Assembly (NCBI GenBank): GCA_947494715.1
Contig: CANLWG010000006.1
Coordinates: forward strand, 1-64,000
Origin: an uncultured Flavobacteriaceae bacterium
GTDB lineage: Bacteria; Bacteroidota; Bacteroidia; Flavobacteriales; Flavobacteriaceae
Length of the DNA stretch: 64,000 nucleotides
Direction: 5' to 3'
The notes beneath the pieces are model-generated. The model saw nothing but the letters and a program-made list of their open reading frames with translations. It did no database searches and was not told the origin of the DNA. Positions 52,118 through 61,267 of the stretch are shown piece by piece. Position 1 is the first letter of the stretch. Each line of letters starts with the position of its first letter. Made by a program: the position numbers and the translations under genes.

Positions 52118-54487
52118 ATGAGGGTATTTATGGCTAAATTCACCTACTTAAATTACCATAGCTTGAAGACGTTTTTAGAGGAACTTAATGAGGCTCAAAA
52201 AGCTCCTGTCCTGCATAAGGATGGCCCACTCATGGTTATTGCCGGTGCGGGATCGGGAAAGACACGGGTTTTAACGTACCGCATTGCTCATTTGATGGAT
52301 CAGGGCGTGGATGCGTTCAATATTCTTGCGCTGACCTTTACCAATAAGGCCGCCCGTGAGATGAAAAAACGAATTGCCCATATTGTTGGTAATTCCGAGG
52401 CCAAGAATCTTTGGATGGGTACCTTTCATTCCGTTTTTGCAAAATTATTACGTTTTGATGGCGACAAATTAGGTTATCCCAGCAACTTCACCATTTATGA
52501 TACACAGGATTCCCAACGACTGATCGCATCAATTATTAAGGAAATGGGATTGGACAAAGATATTTACAAATACAAGCAGATACAAAATAGGATATCCTCT
52601 TATAAAAATAGTTTGATTACGGTAAAGGCCTATTTTCAAAATCCTGAACTGCAAGAAGCCGATGCCATGGCCAAAAGGCCCAGGGTAGGGGAGATTTATC
52701 AAAATTACGTGGACCGTTGCTTTAAGGCCGGAGCCATGGATTTTGATGACTTGCTGCTTCGTACCAACGAACTGTTGAACAGATTTCCCGAGGTGCTATT
52801 AAAATATCAGGATCGGTTTCGATATATCTTGGTAGATGAGTATCAGGATACCAATCATTCACAATATCTTATCGTAAAGGCATTGTCCGACCGGTATCAG
52901 AATATCTGTGTCGTTGGCGATGATGCACAGAGTATTTATTCCTTCCGAGGTGCCAATATCAGTAATATCCTAAATTTTCAGCGCGATTATGACGAGGTGG
53001 CGGTATACCGATTGGAGCAGAATTATCGGAGCACCAAGAATATTGTGAATGCCGCAAATTCCATTATCGCCAAGAACAAAAATCAATTGGAAAAGGTAGT
53101 ATGGACGGCTAATGATGAAGGTGCAACCATAAAAATACATCGAAGCATTACGGATGCCGAGGAGGGTAGGTACGTAGCAAGTTCCATTTTTGAGAATAAG
53201 ATGCATGAACAGTTGCCTAATGGTAATTTTGCTGTGCTATACCGTACCAATAGCCAATCCCGTGCTATTGAAGATGCTTTGCGTAAGAAGGATATCCCCT
53301 ATAGAATCTATGGAGGGCTTTCCTTTTATCAGCGAAAAGAAATCAAGCATGTGCTGTCCTATCTCCGTTTGGTCATCAATCCCAAGGATGAGGAAGCGCT
53401 AAAACGAATTATCAATTTTCCGGCAAGGGGTATCGGACAGACCACCTTGGACAGATTAACTGTTGCCGCCAACCATTATGGGCGCTCCATTTTTGAGGTA
53501 ATCGAGAACTTGAATAAAATCGATTTAAAAATCAATGCTGGCACAAAAAGAAAGTTGGAGGATTTTGTGACCATGGTCAAGAGCTTCCAGATCATGAATG
53601 AAAATGCGGATGCCTTTACCTTGGCGGAACATGTCGCCAAGAAAACGGGCATATTGCTCGAGTTCAAGAAAGACGGTACTCCAGAAGGCATTGCTCGGAT
53701 GGAGAATATAGAAGAATTATTAAACGGTATAAAGGATTTTGTAGAAGGTCAAAAGGAATTAGCCGATGCCAAGGGGGACCTTACCGAATTTTTGGAAGAT
53801 GTTGCCTTGGCAACGGATTTGGATAAGGACACAGGTGATGATGACCGGGTTGCCTTGATGACCATTCATCTGGCCAAGGGACTGGAATTTCCCTATGTCT
53901 ACATTGTTGGGATGGAAGAAGACCTCTTTCCCTCGGCCATGAGTATGAGTACGCGAAGTGAATTGGAGGAAGAGCGGAGGTTGTTTTATGTGGCGCTGAC
54001 ACGTGCCGAAAAGCAAGCCTATTTGACCTATACACAAAATAGATACCGATGGGGAAAACTGATTGATGCGGAGCCCAGTCGGTTTTTAGAGGAAATTGAT
54101 GAAAAATATATTGAAAACCTGACCCCGATCGAGAATACTTATCGTTTTAAACCTTTGGTGGACAATGCTATTTTTGGGGAAGTGGACAAAAGTAGATTGC
54201 GGCAGTCCAAACCCATAAAAGGAGAACCGCCAAGTATACGTAAACCCAATGAAAATCAGCTTCGTAAATTGCGAAAGCTAAAACCACAATTGGCCACCCC
54301 CGTTGGTAACACCAATGTTGTAGATTTAAATCTGGCCGAAGGTTCCCTGGTAAGCCATACACGATTTGGGAAAGGAAAAGTATTAAAAATAGAGGGAGTA
54401 GGTAACGATAAGAAAGCTGAAATCCAATTTGAAAAGGGCGATATAAAGAAACTTCTGCTCCGTTTTGCCAAGTTGGAAATTTTATAA
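52118..54487 (+). CDS. UvrD/PcrA-type DNA helicase
   Basis: A 789-residue superfamily 1A 3'-5' helicase. Motifs in order: Q motif and Walker A in LNEAQKAPVLHKDGPLMVI then AGAGSGKTRVLTYRIAHL, ALTFTNKAAREMKKR, Walker B VDEYQDTNHSQY, VVGDDAQSIYSFRGA, RLEQNYRS, VALMTIHLAKGLEFPYVYI and RLFYVALTRAEK. The C-terminal tail ends in the PcrA-type Tudor-like segment (GSLVSHTRFGKGKVLKIEG), which in PcrA binds RNA polymerase. It acts in nucleotide excision repair, replication restart and removal of RecA or RNA polymerase. The start at 52118 is the first ATG; ATG 52130 is possible. Confidence 0.93.
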   Translation: MRVFMAKFTYLNYHSLKTFLEELNEAQKAPVLHKDGPLMVIAGAGSGKTRVLTYRIAHLMDQGVDAFNILALTFTNKAAREMKKRIAHIVGNSEAKNLWMGTFHSVFAKLLRFDGDKLGYPSNFTIYDTQDSQRLIASIIKEMGLDKDIYKYKQIQNRISSYKNSLITVKAYFQNPELQEADAMAKRPRVGEIYQNYVDRCFKAGAMDFDDLLLRTNELLNRFPEVLLKYQDRFRYILVDEYQDTNHSQYLIVKALSDRYQNICVVGDDAQSIYSFRGANISNILNFQRDYDEVAVYRLEQNYRSTKNIVNAANSIIAKNKNQLEKVVWTANDEGATIKIHRSITDAEEGRYVASSIFENKMHEQLPNGNFAVLYRTNSQSRAIEDALRKKDIPYRIYGGLSFYQRKEIKHVLSYLRLVINPKDEEALKRIINFPARGIGQTTLDRLTVAANHYGRSIFEVIENLNKIDLKINAGTKRKLEDFVTMVKSFQIMNENADAFTLAEHVAKKTGILLEFKKDGTPEGIARMENIEELLNGIKDFVEGQKELADAKGDLTEFLEDVALATDLDKDTGDDDRVALMTIHLAKGLEFPYVYIVGMEEDLFPSAMSMSTRSELEEERRLFYVALTRAEKQAYLTYTQNRYRWGKLIDAEPSRFLEEIDEKYIENLTPIENTYRFKPLVDNAIFGEVDKSRLRQSKPIKGEPPSIRKPNENQLRKLRKLKPQLATPVGNTNVVDLNLAEGSLVSHTRFGKGKVLKIEGVGNDKKAEIQFEKGDIKKLLLRFAKLEIL

Positions 54488-54553
54488 TGCTAATTTGTAC
54501 AATTCGTAGAAGGCAATGGATTATTTTTTGTTTCGAGACCAAATCAATTGATT

Positions 54554-55441
54554 ATGTTATATAGGTGCGTTGTTAACATCAAGGTTTTTAGCTGTATGGT
54601 TCTATTGCTTATAGGATGTAGAAACACGGCGCAGAAAGCCGAGGGGGAGTTGCAAAGCAAAACCCAAAAAAATGAATCATCGGATGTAAATGACCCGGAT
54701 TATTGGGATAAAGCAGAATTGATTTGGAGCGATGAATTTGATGGGGATGTCCTTTCCCTGGATGATTGGGAGTTTGAAACAGGACAGCATGGTTGGGGAA
54801 ACAATGAATGGCAAAATTATGTTGCCAATGATAATGCGGAAGTAAGTGGAGGTACTTTAAAAATAACGGCAAAAAAAGTAGGCCAAGGACAGCAAGTCGG
54901 AGATTACACTTCTACCCGTCTTAACAGTAAAAAGGCTTTCACCTATGGTAGAATGGAGATAAGGGCCAAAATTCCGGAACATAAAGGGAAGGGAGTATGG
55001 CCTGCACTATGGATGTTGGGCAGTAATATAGGAACCGTTGGATGGCCGGATTGTGGAGAATTGGATATTATGGAATATGTGAGCTTTGACCCGGACCAAA
55101 TGCATTTTTCAATCCACAGTAAGGCCAACAATCATGTAGAGGGAACACAAATTACTTCGGGTCCGTTGAGTCTGGAAACTATTGAAGAAGAATTCCATAA
55201 CTATGGTGTACTTTGGACAAGGGATTACTTGAAATTCTACATTGATGACTTGAACAATATTAAATTGACTTTTCCACGTCCCGCAAATTCAAATTCTGAA
55301 AACTGGCCATTTTCCCAACCATTTTATTTTTTGATAAATATTGCCGTAGGTGGTAATTGGGGTGGTCTAAACGGTGTGGACGACACCATTTTTCCTGCCG
55401 TAATGGAAGTGGATTATGTACGCGTCTACCAAGTGAAATAG
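54554..55441 (+). CDS. GH16 glycoside hydrolase lipoprotein, laminarinase type
   Basis: A 295-residue lipoprotein if translated from ATG 54554. The open frame begins at TTG 54548. The lipobox LLLIGC puts the acylated Cys at 22. Residues about 55-295 are one complete GH16 jelly roll: LIWSDEFDG at the start, GRMEIRAKIPEHKGKGVWPA, the catalytic E-x-D-x-x-E as GELDIMEYV (E169, D171, E174), HFSIHSKANNH and FYLLINIAVGG-like FYFLINIAVGGNWGG. The aromatic and Trp-rich cleft fits beta-1,3-glucanases (laminarinases) used by marine bacteria on algal and diatom glucan. No SusCD pair is beside it, so it is not in a typical polysaccharide locus. Confidence 0.92.
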   Translation: MLYRCVVNIKVFSCMVLLLIGCRNTAQKAEGELQSKTQKNESSDVNDPDYWDKAELIWSDEFDGDVLSLDDWEFETGQHGWGNNEWQNYVANDNAEVSGGTLKITAKKVGQGQQVGDYTSTRLNSKKAFTYGRMEIRAKIPEHKGKGVWPALWMLGSNIGTVGWPDCGELDIMEYVSFDPDQMHFSIHSKANNHVEGTQITSGPLSLETIEEEFHNYGVLWTRDYLKFYIDDLNNIKLTFPRPANSNSENWPFSQPFYFLINIAVGGNWGGLNGVDDTIFPAVMEVDYVRVYQVK

Positions 55442-55452
55442 ATAGTCACCCA

Positions 55453-56073
55453 ATGGCCTTGTTTATAAAGATATATGAAGACAACCCTAACCCCAAAGAG
55501 GTAGAAAGGGCAGTGGATATTCTCCAAAAAGGAGGGTTGATTATTTATCCAACCGACACCGTATATAGCCTAGGTTGCGATATCACCAATTCCAAGGCTT
55601 TGGAAAAGATAGCTTGGATAAAAGGGATAAAGTTGGCCAAGGCCAATTGGTCCTTTGTATGTTCAGACCTGAGTAACCTTTCGGACTACGTACGACAAAT
55701 AGATACCGTCACCTTTAAAATATTGAAACGCGCCCTTCCAGGTCCATATACCTTTGTATTACCCGGCAACAATAATCTACCGAAGGATTTCAAAAAGAAA
55801 AAGACCGTAGGGATACGGGTACCGGACAATGCCATTGCCAAGGCCTTGGTGGACGGTTTGGGGAATCCTATCGTTTCTACTTCAATTTATGATGAGGATG
55901 AAGTGCTTGAATATACCACAGATCCCGAATTGATATTCGAAAAATGGCAAAATCAAGTGGATTTAGTTATTGATGGGGGATATGGTGGCAATGTTGCCTC
56001 TACGGTAATCGACCTGTCCCAAGGAGAACCTGTCTTGCTAAGGGAGGGAAAAGGAAATCCCGATATTTTTTGA
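55453..56073 (+). CDS. YrdC/YciO/Sua5-family protein (threonylcarbamoyl-AMP synthase-like)
   Basis: A 206-residue protein when started at ATG 55453 (MALFIKIYEDNPN), 12 bases after the GH16 stop. The longer frame from 55357 would overlap that gene and adds unrelated residues. Motifs of the family: GGLIIYPTDTVYSLGCDITN, the Lys/Arg-rich ATP region (KIAWIKGIKLAKANWSFVC), LPGPYTFVLPGN, KTVGIRVPDN and PIVSTSIYDEDEVLE. YrdC/Sua5 make threonylcarbamoyl-AMP for the t6A tRNA modification. The YciO branch, which lacks the C-terminal Sua5 domain, has only weak activity. At this length it could be either TsaC/YrdC or YciO, with YciO more likely from the KANWSF segment. Confidence 0.85.
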   Translation: MALFIKIYEDNPNPKEVERAVDILQKGGLIIYPTDTVYSLGCDITNSKALEKIAWIKGIKLAKANWSFVCSDLSNLSDYVRQIDTVTFKILKRALPGPYTFVLPGNNNLPKDFKKKKTVGIRVPDNAIAKALVDGLGNPIVSTSIYDEDEVLEYTTDPELIFEKWQNQVDLVIDGGYGGNVASTVIDLSQGEPVLLREGKGNPDIF

Positions 56074-56079
56074 AAGTAT

Positions 56080-58650
56080 TTATTCTTGACCCTCGTCCTG
56101 TTCAATGGATAAATCCGGGTTGGCGGGAATATACAGGTTTCCAGGATCTTTGGTTTCCCCAATGACCTCTTCTATCTCCTTTTTTAAATAATTTAGATGG
56201 GCCTTGGTCATCCTATGGGTGATGACAGGAATAGTGCCTTTTATCTTTTGTTGTAGCATAGTAAGATTGTCAAGGGCCAATGAGCGTACATCCGTATTTG
56301 AGGTATAACCTTCGGAAAGTTTGGCAAGAATGCCTTCGACCACGCCTTCTGCCTCATTTGGTTTATATAAAGCTATCATATTGGCGACGTAGGCCTTTTG
56401 TAATTTTCTTCGATAAGGGGTTGTGGAATAAAAAACGTTCATATCTCCCCAGACCAGTCGATGTAAATCGTCCAAATACTCTTCAGGATTATAAACATCT
56501 TCGTCCTCATACCTTTCCGCAATAAATGTCATTCTACTCATTCTACTGCCACCCAATAGATTCAGGACAACACTTTCCATGGTCTTTGTAATGGATTCCT
56601 TTGACTGTGGGGAAAATGTCTTGTTAAGAATTTCATTGTTGACCAACCATTTAGGCTCTTTAAAGATATGATTGTTCAAAAATGCCAAAGCTTCTTTTTG
56701 GGATTGTTTTGTAACGGGACAATATACTTCACCTTGTTCACCCATTGTCTTTGGCGTAACATAAATTCCCCCGATATTTTTGGCCACATGGAAAAGATAG
56801 TTTTCGTACTGCTTTATGACACCTTGGTAGACCTCATCCAATCCGGAATAATCGTCACTGTTTTTTTCCTTGGTCCATTCGGTCAAAAAAGGAACGATAC
56901 GTTGAAGATTCATAATTCCATAGTTACTTGCTACCATGGCATCATCCCCTAAATCTTCGGTCTGAGATCTTGGGTCAAAATCCCGACCCTCGCCCCCAAA
57001 CCACAATCTTGGATTGGAACCAACACTGTCTACGACCCACTGATTCAGGATTTCCATTTCCTTGTCCGCATCCAAATTTTCAGAAATGTGCGCATATCCC
57101 CATTGAATGGCCCATTTATCATAATCCCCGATTCGGGGCATTAGGTCCTTGGCAGGAATGCTATCCTGCGGTTGTGCAACATAATTAAAACGGGCATAGT
57201 CCATAATGGAGCTTGTGTGGCCATTTTCCCTAAGCCATTCTGCATCCCTTAGTTTTTCCACCGGAGTGGCATAACTAGCTCCCATATTGTGCCGAAGCCC
57301 AAGTGTATGGCCTACTTCATGGGAAGCCACGAAACGGATAAGTTCGCCCATAAGGTCTATGTCGAATTCCATTTTTTGAGCTCTTGGGTCAACAGCACCG
57401 GCCTGTACCATATACCAATTATGAAGAAGGTTCATTAAATTATGGTACCATCCGATATGACTTTCCAAGATTTCACCACTCCTTGGATCCGTTATATTGG
57501 GCCCATAAGCATTTTTAAAAGGGGAGGCAAAGTACCGAAGTACCGAAAACCTGGAGTCCTCCAAACTCATTTCGTCATTGTCTTTGGGCCACTCCTTTCC
57601 AACAATGGCATTTTTAAACCCGGCCTGTTCAAAAGCTTGTTGCCAATCGTTAATCCCTTGAATAAGATAAGATCTCCACTTTTTTGGGGTAGCGGGATCT
57701 AAATAAAAAACAATAGGTTTTTGAGGTTCTACCAATTCACCATTCACCCATTTTTCTTTGTCTTCCGGCCTAGGTTCCAATCGCCATCTATGAATATAGG
57801 TATTGCGATCTACTTTCTGCTGTTCATCACCATATTCCAAGTATGAGCTGGCAAAGTAACCCACCCTAGGGTCATAAAATCGCTTTTTCATAGGTGTCTT
57901 GGGCAGCAAAATGAACGAATTGTTTATCTCCAAGGTAACCACTCCGGACAAGGCCGCTGCTGGTAGCACTTTTTTTGTTTTACCTTTAATCGTTTTTGCC
58001 TTATAGGTTTTTACAGCTTGTATTTCGGTGTTTATAGGAAAGGACTTAATTCCTAGAATATAGGATTTATCCTTTTCCAATGCAGTAAGTTTATACGATT
58101 CCTTTTGGGCACTGTTAAGGGCCAATAAATTGTTTTCACTATTTATAAAATCGGTAACTTCAATGAGAGAAGATTTCTTTTTTTCATCGCGACCCTTTAT
58201 TTCAAAAGTTTCTAAAATTGGAGTGATATTGGAATTATTTACCGCCCTTGAAATTTCGTCATTCTCATTAGCTACGCTCACCAAGGTAGCTATTCGTAGA
58301 AAAATGTTATTGGAAGGCCCTTTTTCCCAAATGATCGTTTTTTCACCTATCTCTTCCCCTCCATAGTTTTTGGAGCCCGCAGGTGTTTTAATAAAACGGG
58401 TAACCACTAGTATTTCACTTTCCAAGATGCTATCAGGAATTCCGAAATAATACTTATCTCCCAATTGGTGAACAGAAAAAAGTCCCTCTTGGGTGATACC
58501 TTCCTTTAAGATTACCTTGTCCAAGGCTTTGGAGTCTGAAGATGATTTAAGCCCGGAAGAAATCTTTTTGTTGTTTTCCCCCACTGGCCTTAGGAGATTG
58601 CAGGAACTTACAACCAATAATGCCCCAATAAGTCCAAAAAATAACCTCAT
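56080..58650 (-). CDS. Zinc-dependent metalloprotease lipoprotein (DUF5117/DUF5118 type)
   Basis: An 856-residue protein with a lipoprotein signal (LIGALLVVSSCNLL, Cys17). An N-terminal beta domain (about 45-300, including DKYYFGIPDSILESEILVVT) of the DUF5118/DUF5117 type precedes a metzincin-like catalytic domain. The extended zinc motif is ASHEVGHTLGLRHNMGAS near residue 440 (HExxHxxGxxH), followed by SIMDYARFNYV, which resembles the Met-turn. The C-terminal helical part (about 600-850) is family specific. Large, surface-anchored proteases of this kind are typical of Bacteroidota. It converges with the YrdC/YciO gene with six bases between stops. The OmpA terminator lies upstream, so it has its own promoter. 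Confidence 0.88.
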   Translation of the reverse strand: MRLFFGLIGALLVVSSCNLLRPVGENNKKISSGLKSSSDSKALDKVILKEGITQEGLFSVHQLGDKYYFGIPDSILESEILVVTRFIKTPAGSKNYGGEEIGEKTIIWEKGPSNNIFLRIATLVSVANENDEISRAVNNSNITPILETFEIKGRDEKKKSSLIEVTDFINSENNLLALNSAQKESYKLTALEKDKSYILGIKSFPINTEIQAVKTYKAKTIKGKTKKVLPAAALSGVVTLEINNSFILLPKTPMKKRFYDPRVGYFASSYLEYGDEQQKVDRNTYIHRWRLEPRPEDKEKWVNGELVEPQKPIVFYLDPATPKKWRSYLIQGINDWQQAFEQAGFKNAIVGKEWPKDNDEMSLEDSRFSVLRYFASPFKNAYGPNITDPRSGEILESHIGWYHNLMNLLHNWYMVQAGAVDPRAQKMEFDIDLMGELIRFVASHEVGHTLGLRHNMGASYATPVEKLRDAEWLRENGHTSSIMDYARFNYVAQPQDSIPAKDLMPRIGDYDKWAIQWGYAHISENLDADKEMEILNQWVVDSVGSNPRLWFGGEGRDFDPRSQTEDLGDDAMVASNYGIMNLQRIVPFLTEWTKEKNSDDYSGLDEVYQGVIKQYENYLFHVAKNIGGIYVTPKTMGEQGEVYCPVTKQSQKEALAFLNNHIFKEPKWLVNNEILNKTFSPQSKESITKTMESVVLNLLGGSRMSRMTFIAERYEDEDVYNPEEYLDDLHRLVWGDMNVFYSTTPYRRKLQKAYVANMIALYKPNEAEGVVEGILAKLSEGYTSNTDVRSLALDNLTMLQQKIKGTIPVITHRMTKAHLNYLKKEIEEVIGETKDPGNLYIPANPDLSIEQDEGQE

Positions 58651-58781
58651 ACGTAAGCTAACGTTTTAAATAAAAATATAGTATTCTCCTGTGGTGGTTG
58701 GTCTGGACCATTATTAACAAAGGTAGCACAAAATAAGAATGGGATTTTAATTACTGAATTATGGGAAAGTATCGGATACAA

Positions 58782-58812
58782 AAAAACCGCAGCATAAATG
58801 CTGCGGTTTTTA
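58782..58812 (-). terminator. Terminator of the OmpA gene
   Basis: AAAAACCGCAGCAT, two-base loop, ATGCTGCGGTTTTT: a near-perfect long stem with A-run and T-run on either side, 17 bases past the stop of the minus-strand OmpA gene. It also lies upstream of the metalloprotease gene start at 58650 and insulates it. Confidence 0.9.
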
Positions 58813-58828
58813 TTCTAAATATTATTGT

Positions 58829-59680
58829 CTAGTTATTAATTGCGGGGTCTTTCATACCTTCCTCGATCATGCTATAGAACTGGTCGATTTTTGGAAGAAC
58901 TACTATACGGGTTCTTCTGTTTTTGGATTTTTCGGTCGGTGATACCGGGATGTACTCGGCTCTGCCGGCCGCGGTCATACGCTTGGGATCGACGTTATAA
59001 TCATTTTGAAGTATGCGTACAACGGCCGTTGCACGTTTAACACTCAAATCCCAGTTGTCCAACAATACGCCGCTTCTGTAAGGAACATCATCGGTATGAC
59101 CTTCTACCATAAATTCAAAATCAGGTTTGTTGTTCACTACCATAGCAACCTTACCCAAAACTTCTTTTGCTCTTGAGGTAACGTTATAGCTTCCGCTGCT
59201 AAAGAGTAATTTATCCGAAATGGAAACAAATACAACTCCTTTTTCAACGCTTATCTCTATATCCTCATCATCCAAATTTCCGAGTACTCCCTTAAGGCTT
59301 TGTACCAATGACAAGTTAACGGAATCCCTCCTAGTAATAGCATCTTGCAGTTTACGAATGGTAAGGTCTTTTTCCTTTAAGCTTTCCAAGGATTTTTCCA
59401 AGTTCTCGGCACCTTTAGTGGTCAACGTGGTCAAATTACCCATATTGTTGATCAATTCCTGATTGTTCGCTTTGAGGAAAGCGTTTTGGTCTTCTAAAGT
59501 TTTCATTTTAGAAGTCGCCGTAGCTTTCTCTTCTAGACAATCGTTCAATTTGACCGTTGCTGAATTCAATAGATCTTGAGCTTCCTTATGTTTGGCTTCA
59601 AGATCTGCAAATTTTTTCTGTGATACACAGGACGATAGCAACAATGCTACTCCTAAACAACCTAAGATTAATCTCTTCAT
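58829..59680 (-). CDS. OmpA-family peptidoglycan-associated lipoprotein
   Basis: A 283-residue protein with a lipobox (LLLSSCVSQ, Cys18). Residues 22-125 are coiled coil (KFADLEAKHKEAQDLLNSAT, MKTLEDQNAFLKANNQELIN). Residues about 150-270 are an OmpA/MotB domain with the peptidoglycan (diaminopimelate) contacts present: MVEGHTDDVPYRSG, NWDLSVKRATAVVRIL, TAAGRAEYIPV and the closing KNRRTRIVVLPK. It links the outer membrane to the wall. It is transcribed alone, with a strong terminator. The gene at 42124-42900 is a degenerate paralogue of it. Confidence 0.93.
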   Translation of the reverse strand: MKRLILGCLGVALLLSSCVSQKKFADLEAKHKEAQDLLNSATVKLNDCLEEKATATSKMKTLEDQNAFLKANNQELINNMGNLTTLTTKGAENLEKSLESLKEKDLTIRKLQDAITRRDSVNLSLVQSLKGVLGNLDDEDIEISVEKGVVFVSISDKLLFSSGSYNVTSRAKEVLGKVAMVVNNKPDFEFMVEGHTDDVPYRSGVLLDNWDLSVKRATAVVRILQNDYNVDPKRMTAAGRAEYIPVSPTEKSKNRRTRIVVLPKIDQFYSMIEEGMKDPAINN

Positions 59681-59780
59681 AATTATGGATTCTATTTATT
59701 AATGTTTGTTATTTGTTTTAGTATATATTGGTCTGGCAGCAAAATTAGATAAAATGGGAAACCTCAAAATTTCAAATTCG

Positions 59781-60782
59781 TTAATCTTTTACTAAAATGT
59801 TAAATTTCTCTATCTGATGTACGAAATAGGACCATACTATGGACTTTGTAATGTAATACTTTAGTATAAAATTAGCTTTTTCCCTTTTCTTATAAATTCT
59901 TCTAAAATGCCTATAAAAGCTAAGATGGGCTCGCAAGATAGCTAAACAATGTTGAAATCTGAACTGAAAAATAAATCGAATCGCCGCAACGCCATCCAAT
60001 AACAGTCGTATTCCAATTATTAAAAACGCTTTTCTTCTGGGAAGGTTCTTGGTTATAGAAAACAGCGAGTTTCTAAAATTAAGATAGGTTTTTTTTGGGT
60101 TCATATTGCTTAAGGTAGAACCACCTAAATGATAGACCTTGGATATGCCGATGTAATATACCTTATGTCCTTTGTTCTTTGCTCTCCAACATAGGTCTAC
60201 TTCTTCCTGATGTGCAAAATAGTCCTCATCTAACCCTCCTAATTCCCAATAGACCTCACTTTTAATGAACATACAAGCCCCAGTAGCCCAAAAAATCTCT
60301 ATGGTATCATCATATTGCCCTTCATCTTTCTCCAATGCCTGAAAAATTCTTCCTCTACAAAATGGGTATCCTAATTGATCTATGAAACCTCCGGCGGCCC
60401 CGGCATATTCAAAATAATCCCTTCTCAGTAAGTCCAACATTTTTGGCTGGATAATGGCAGCTTCGGGAACATCTTTAAACCCTTGTAATATAGGGTCCAG
60501 CCAGTTTTCGGAAACCTCAACATCAGAATTCAAAAGACAATAAATATCAGCGTCAACTTTTTTCAAGGCATCGTTGTACCCTTTGCAAAATCCACCGTTG
60601 GAGGTGTTTTGTATGATTTCCACCGTGGGGAAATTGGTACGGACAAAGTTAATGGAACCATCCGTGGAGGCATTATCGGCCATATAAATATCAGCTCCTT
60701 CGGAATGTTCCACTACTATGGGTAGGTATCTTTCCAAAAGAGCTTCCCCGTTCCAATTGAGTATGACGACAGCTAGCTTCAA
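59781..60782 (-). CDS. Family 2 glycosyltransferase
   Basis: A 333-residue GT-A enzyme. Motifs: VVILNWNGEALLERYLP, the nucleotide-binding MADNASTDGSINFV, NGGFCKGYNDAL, the metal-binding DIYCLLNSDVEV, and the acceptor region FWATGACMFIKS with LDEDYFAHQEEVDLCWRAK. This form resembles rhamnosyltransferase/WbbL-like GT2 enzymes of cell-surface polysaccharides. The C-terminal 80 residues hold a hydrophobic segment (AFLIIGIRLLLDGVAAIRFI) that may attach it to the membrane. It follows the HSDR_N gene by 12 bases on the same strand. No other polysaccharide genes lie near it. Confidence 0.88.
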   Translation of the reverse strand: MKLAVVILNWNGEALLERYLPIVVEHSEGADIYMADNASTDGSINFVRTNFPTVEIIQNTSNGGFCKGYNDALKKVDADIYCLLNSDVEVSENWLDPILQGFKDVPEAAIIQPKMLDLLRRDYFEYAGAAGGFIDQLGYPFCRGRIFQALEKDEGQYDDTIEIFWATGACMFIKSEVYWELGGLDEDYFAHQEEVDLCWRAKNKGHKVYYIGISKVYHLGGSTLSNMNPKKTYLNFRNSLFSITKNLPRRKAFLIIGIRLLLDGVAAIRFIFQFRFQHCLAILRAHLSFYRHFRRIYKKREKANFILKYYITKSIVWSYFVHQIEKFNILVKD

Positions 60783-60794
60783 ATCGACGGCAAA

Positions 60795-61241
60795 TTAACG
60801 GCTAAAATCAGGAAAATGCTCTAGAAAACTGTATTTTTCCTCTATATAATCCATTTTACAATAAAAATGATCTATTCCGTTTGTGACCATCAAATAGTCG
60901 GCCTTTAACTTCATATTGTACCTTGCAATTTGATCAAAGGTATGTTGTGTAATCTTTATTTCAGGGGCTTTGCATTCCACAAGGGCATGGATGCTTCCAT
61001 CGTTTTTAAACACTACCACATCGTATCTTTTTTTAATTGAGTTTATGGTCAATTGTTTTTCAACATTGATAAGGCTCTTGGGATACCCTTTTTCCTGTAT
61101 GAGGTAATTGACAACATGTTGCCTAACCCATTCTTCCGGTTGTAAGACTACAAACTTTTTCCGTATTACATCAAAAATACAAATCTTATTTTCCCTACTT
61201 TTAAAGCGGAAATCATAAGTGGGAAAGGACAGTTTCTGCAT
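60795..61241 (-). CDS. Stand-alone HsdR-N-terminal-like (PD-(D/E)XK) protein
   Basis: A 148-residue protein matching the type I restriction enzyme R-protein N-terminal domain as a single-domain protein. The first part, FPTYDFRFKSRENKICIFDV, then PEEWVRQHVVNYLIQEKGYP, is typical. The nuclease core reads KRYDVVVFKNDGSIHALVEC with KAPEI following (D, then E-x-K). There are no helicase, methylase or specificity subunits, so it is not a restriction system. In Bacteroidota this small gene commonly stands back-to-back with holA, as here with 26 bases between the starts, so a housekeeping DNA role linked to replication is possible. The function is not established. Confidence 0.85.
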   Translation of the reverse strand: MQKLSFPTYDFRFKSRENKICIFDVIRKKFVVLQPEEWVRQHVVNYLIQEKGYPKSLINVEKQLTINSIKKRYDVVVFKNDGSIHALVECKAPEIKITQHTFDQIARYNMKLKADYLMVTNGIDHFYCKMDYIEEKYSFLEHFPDFSR

Positions 61242-61267
61242 AGTGCAAATTTGATGTTTTTTTTTGA

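Noticed and set aside
60795-61241. Restriction-modification system
   Set aside because: Only the HsdR-N-like domain exists; no helicase, methylase or specificity gene is nearby.
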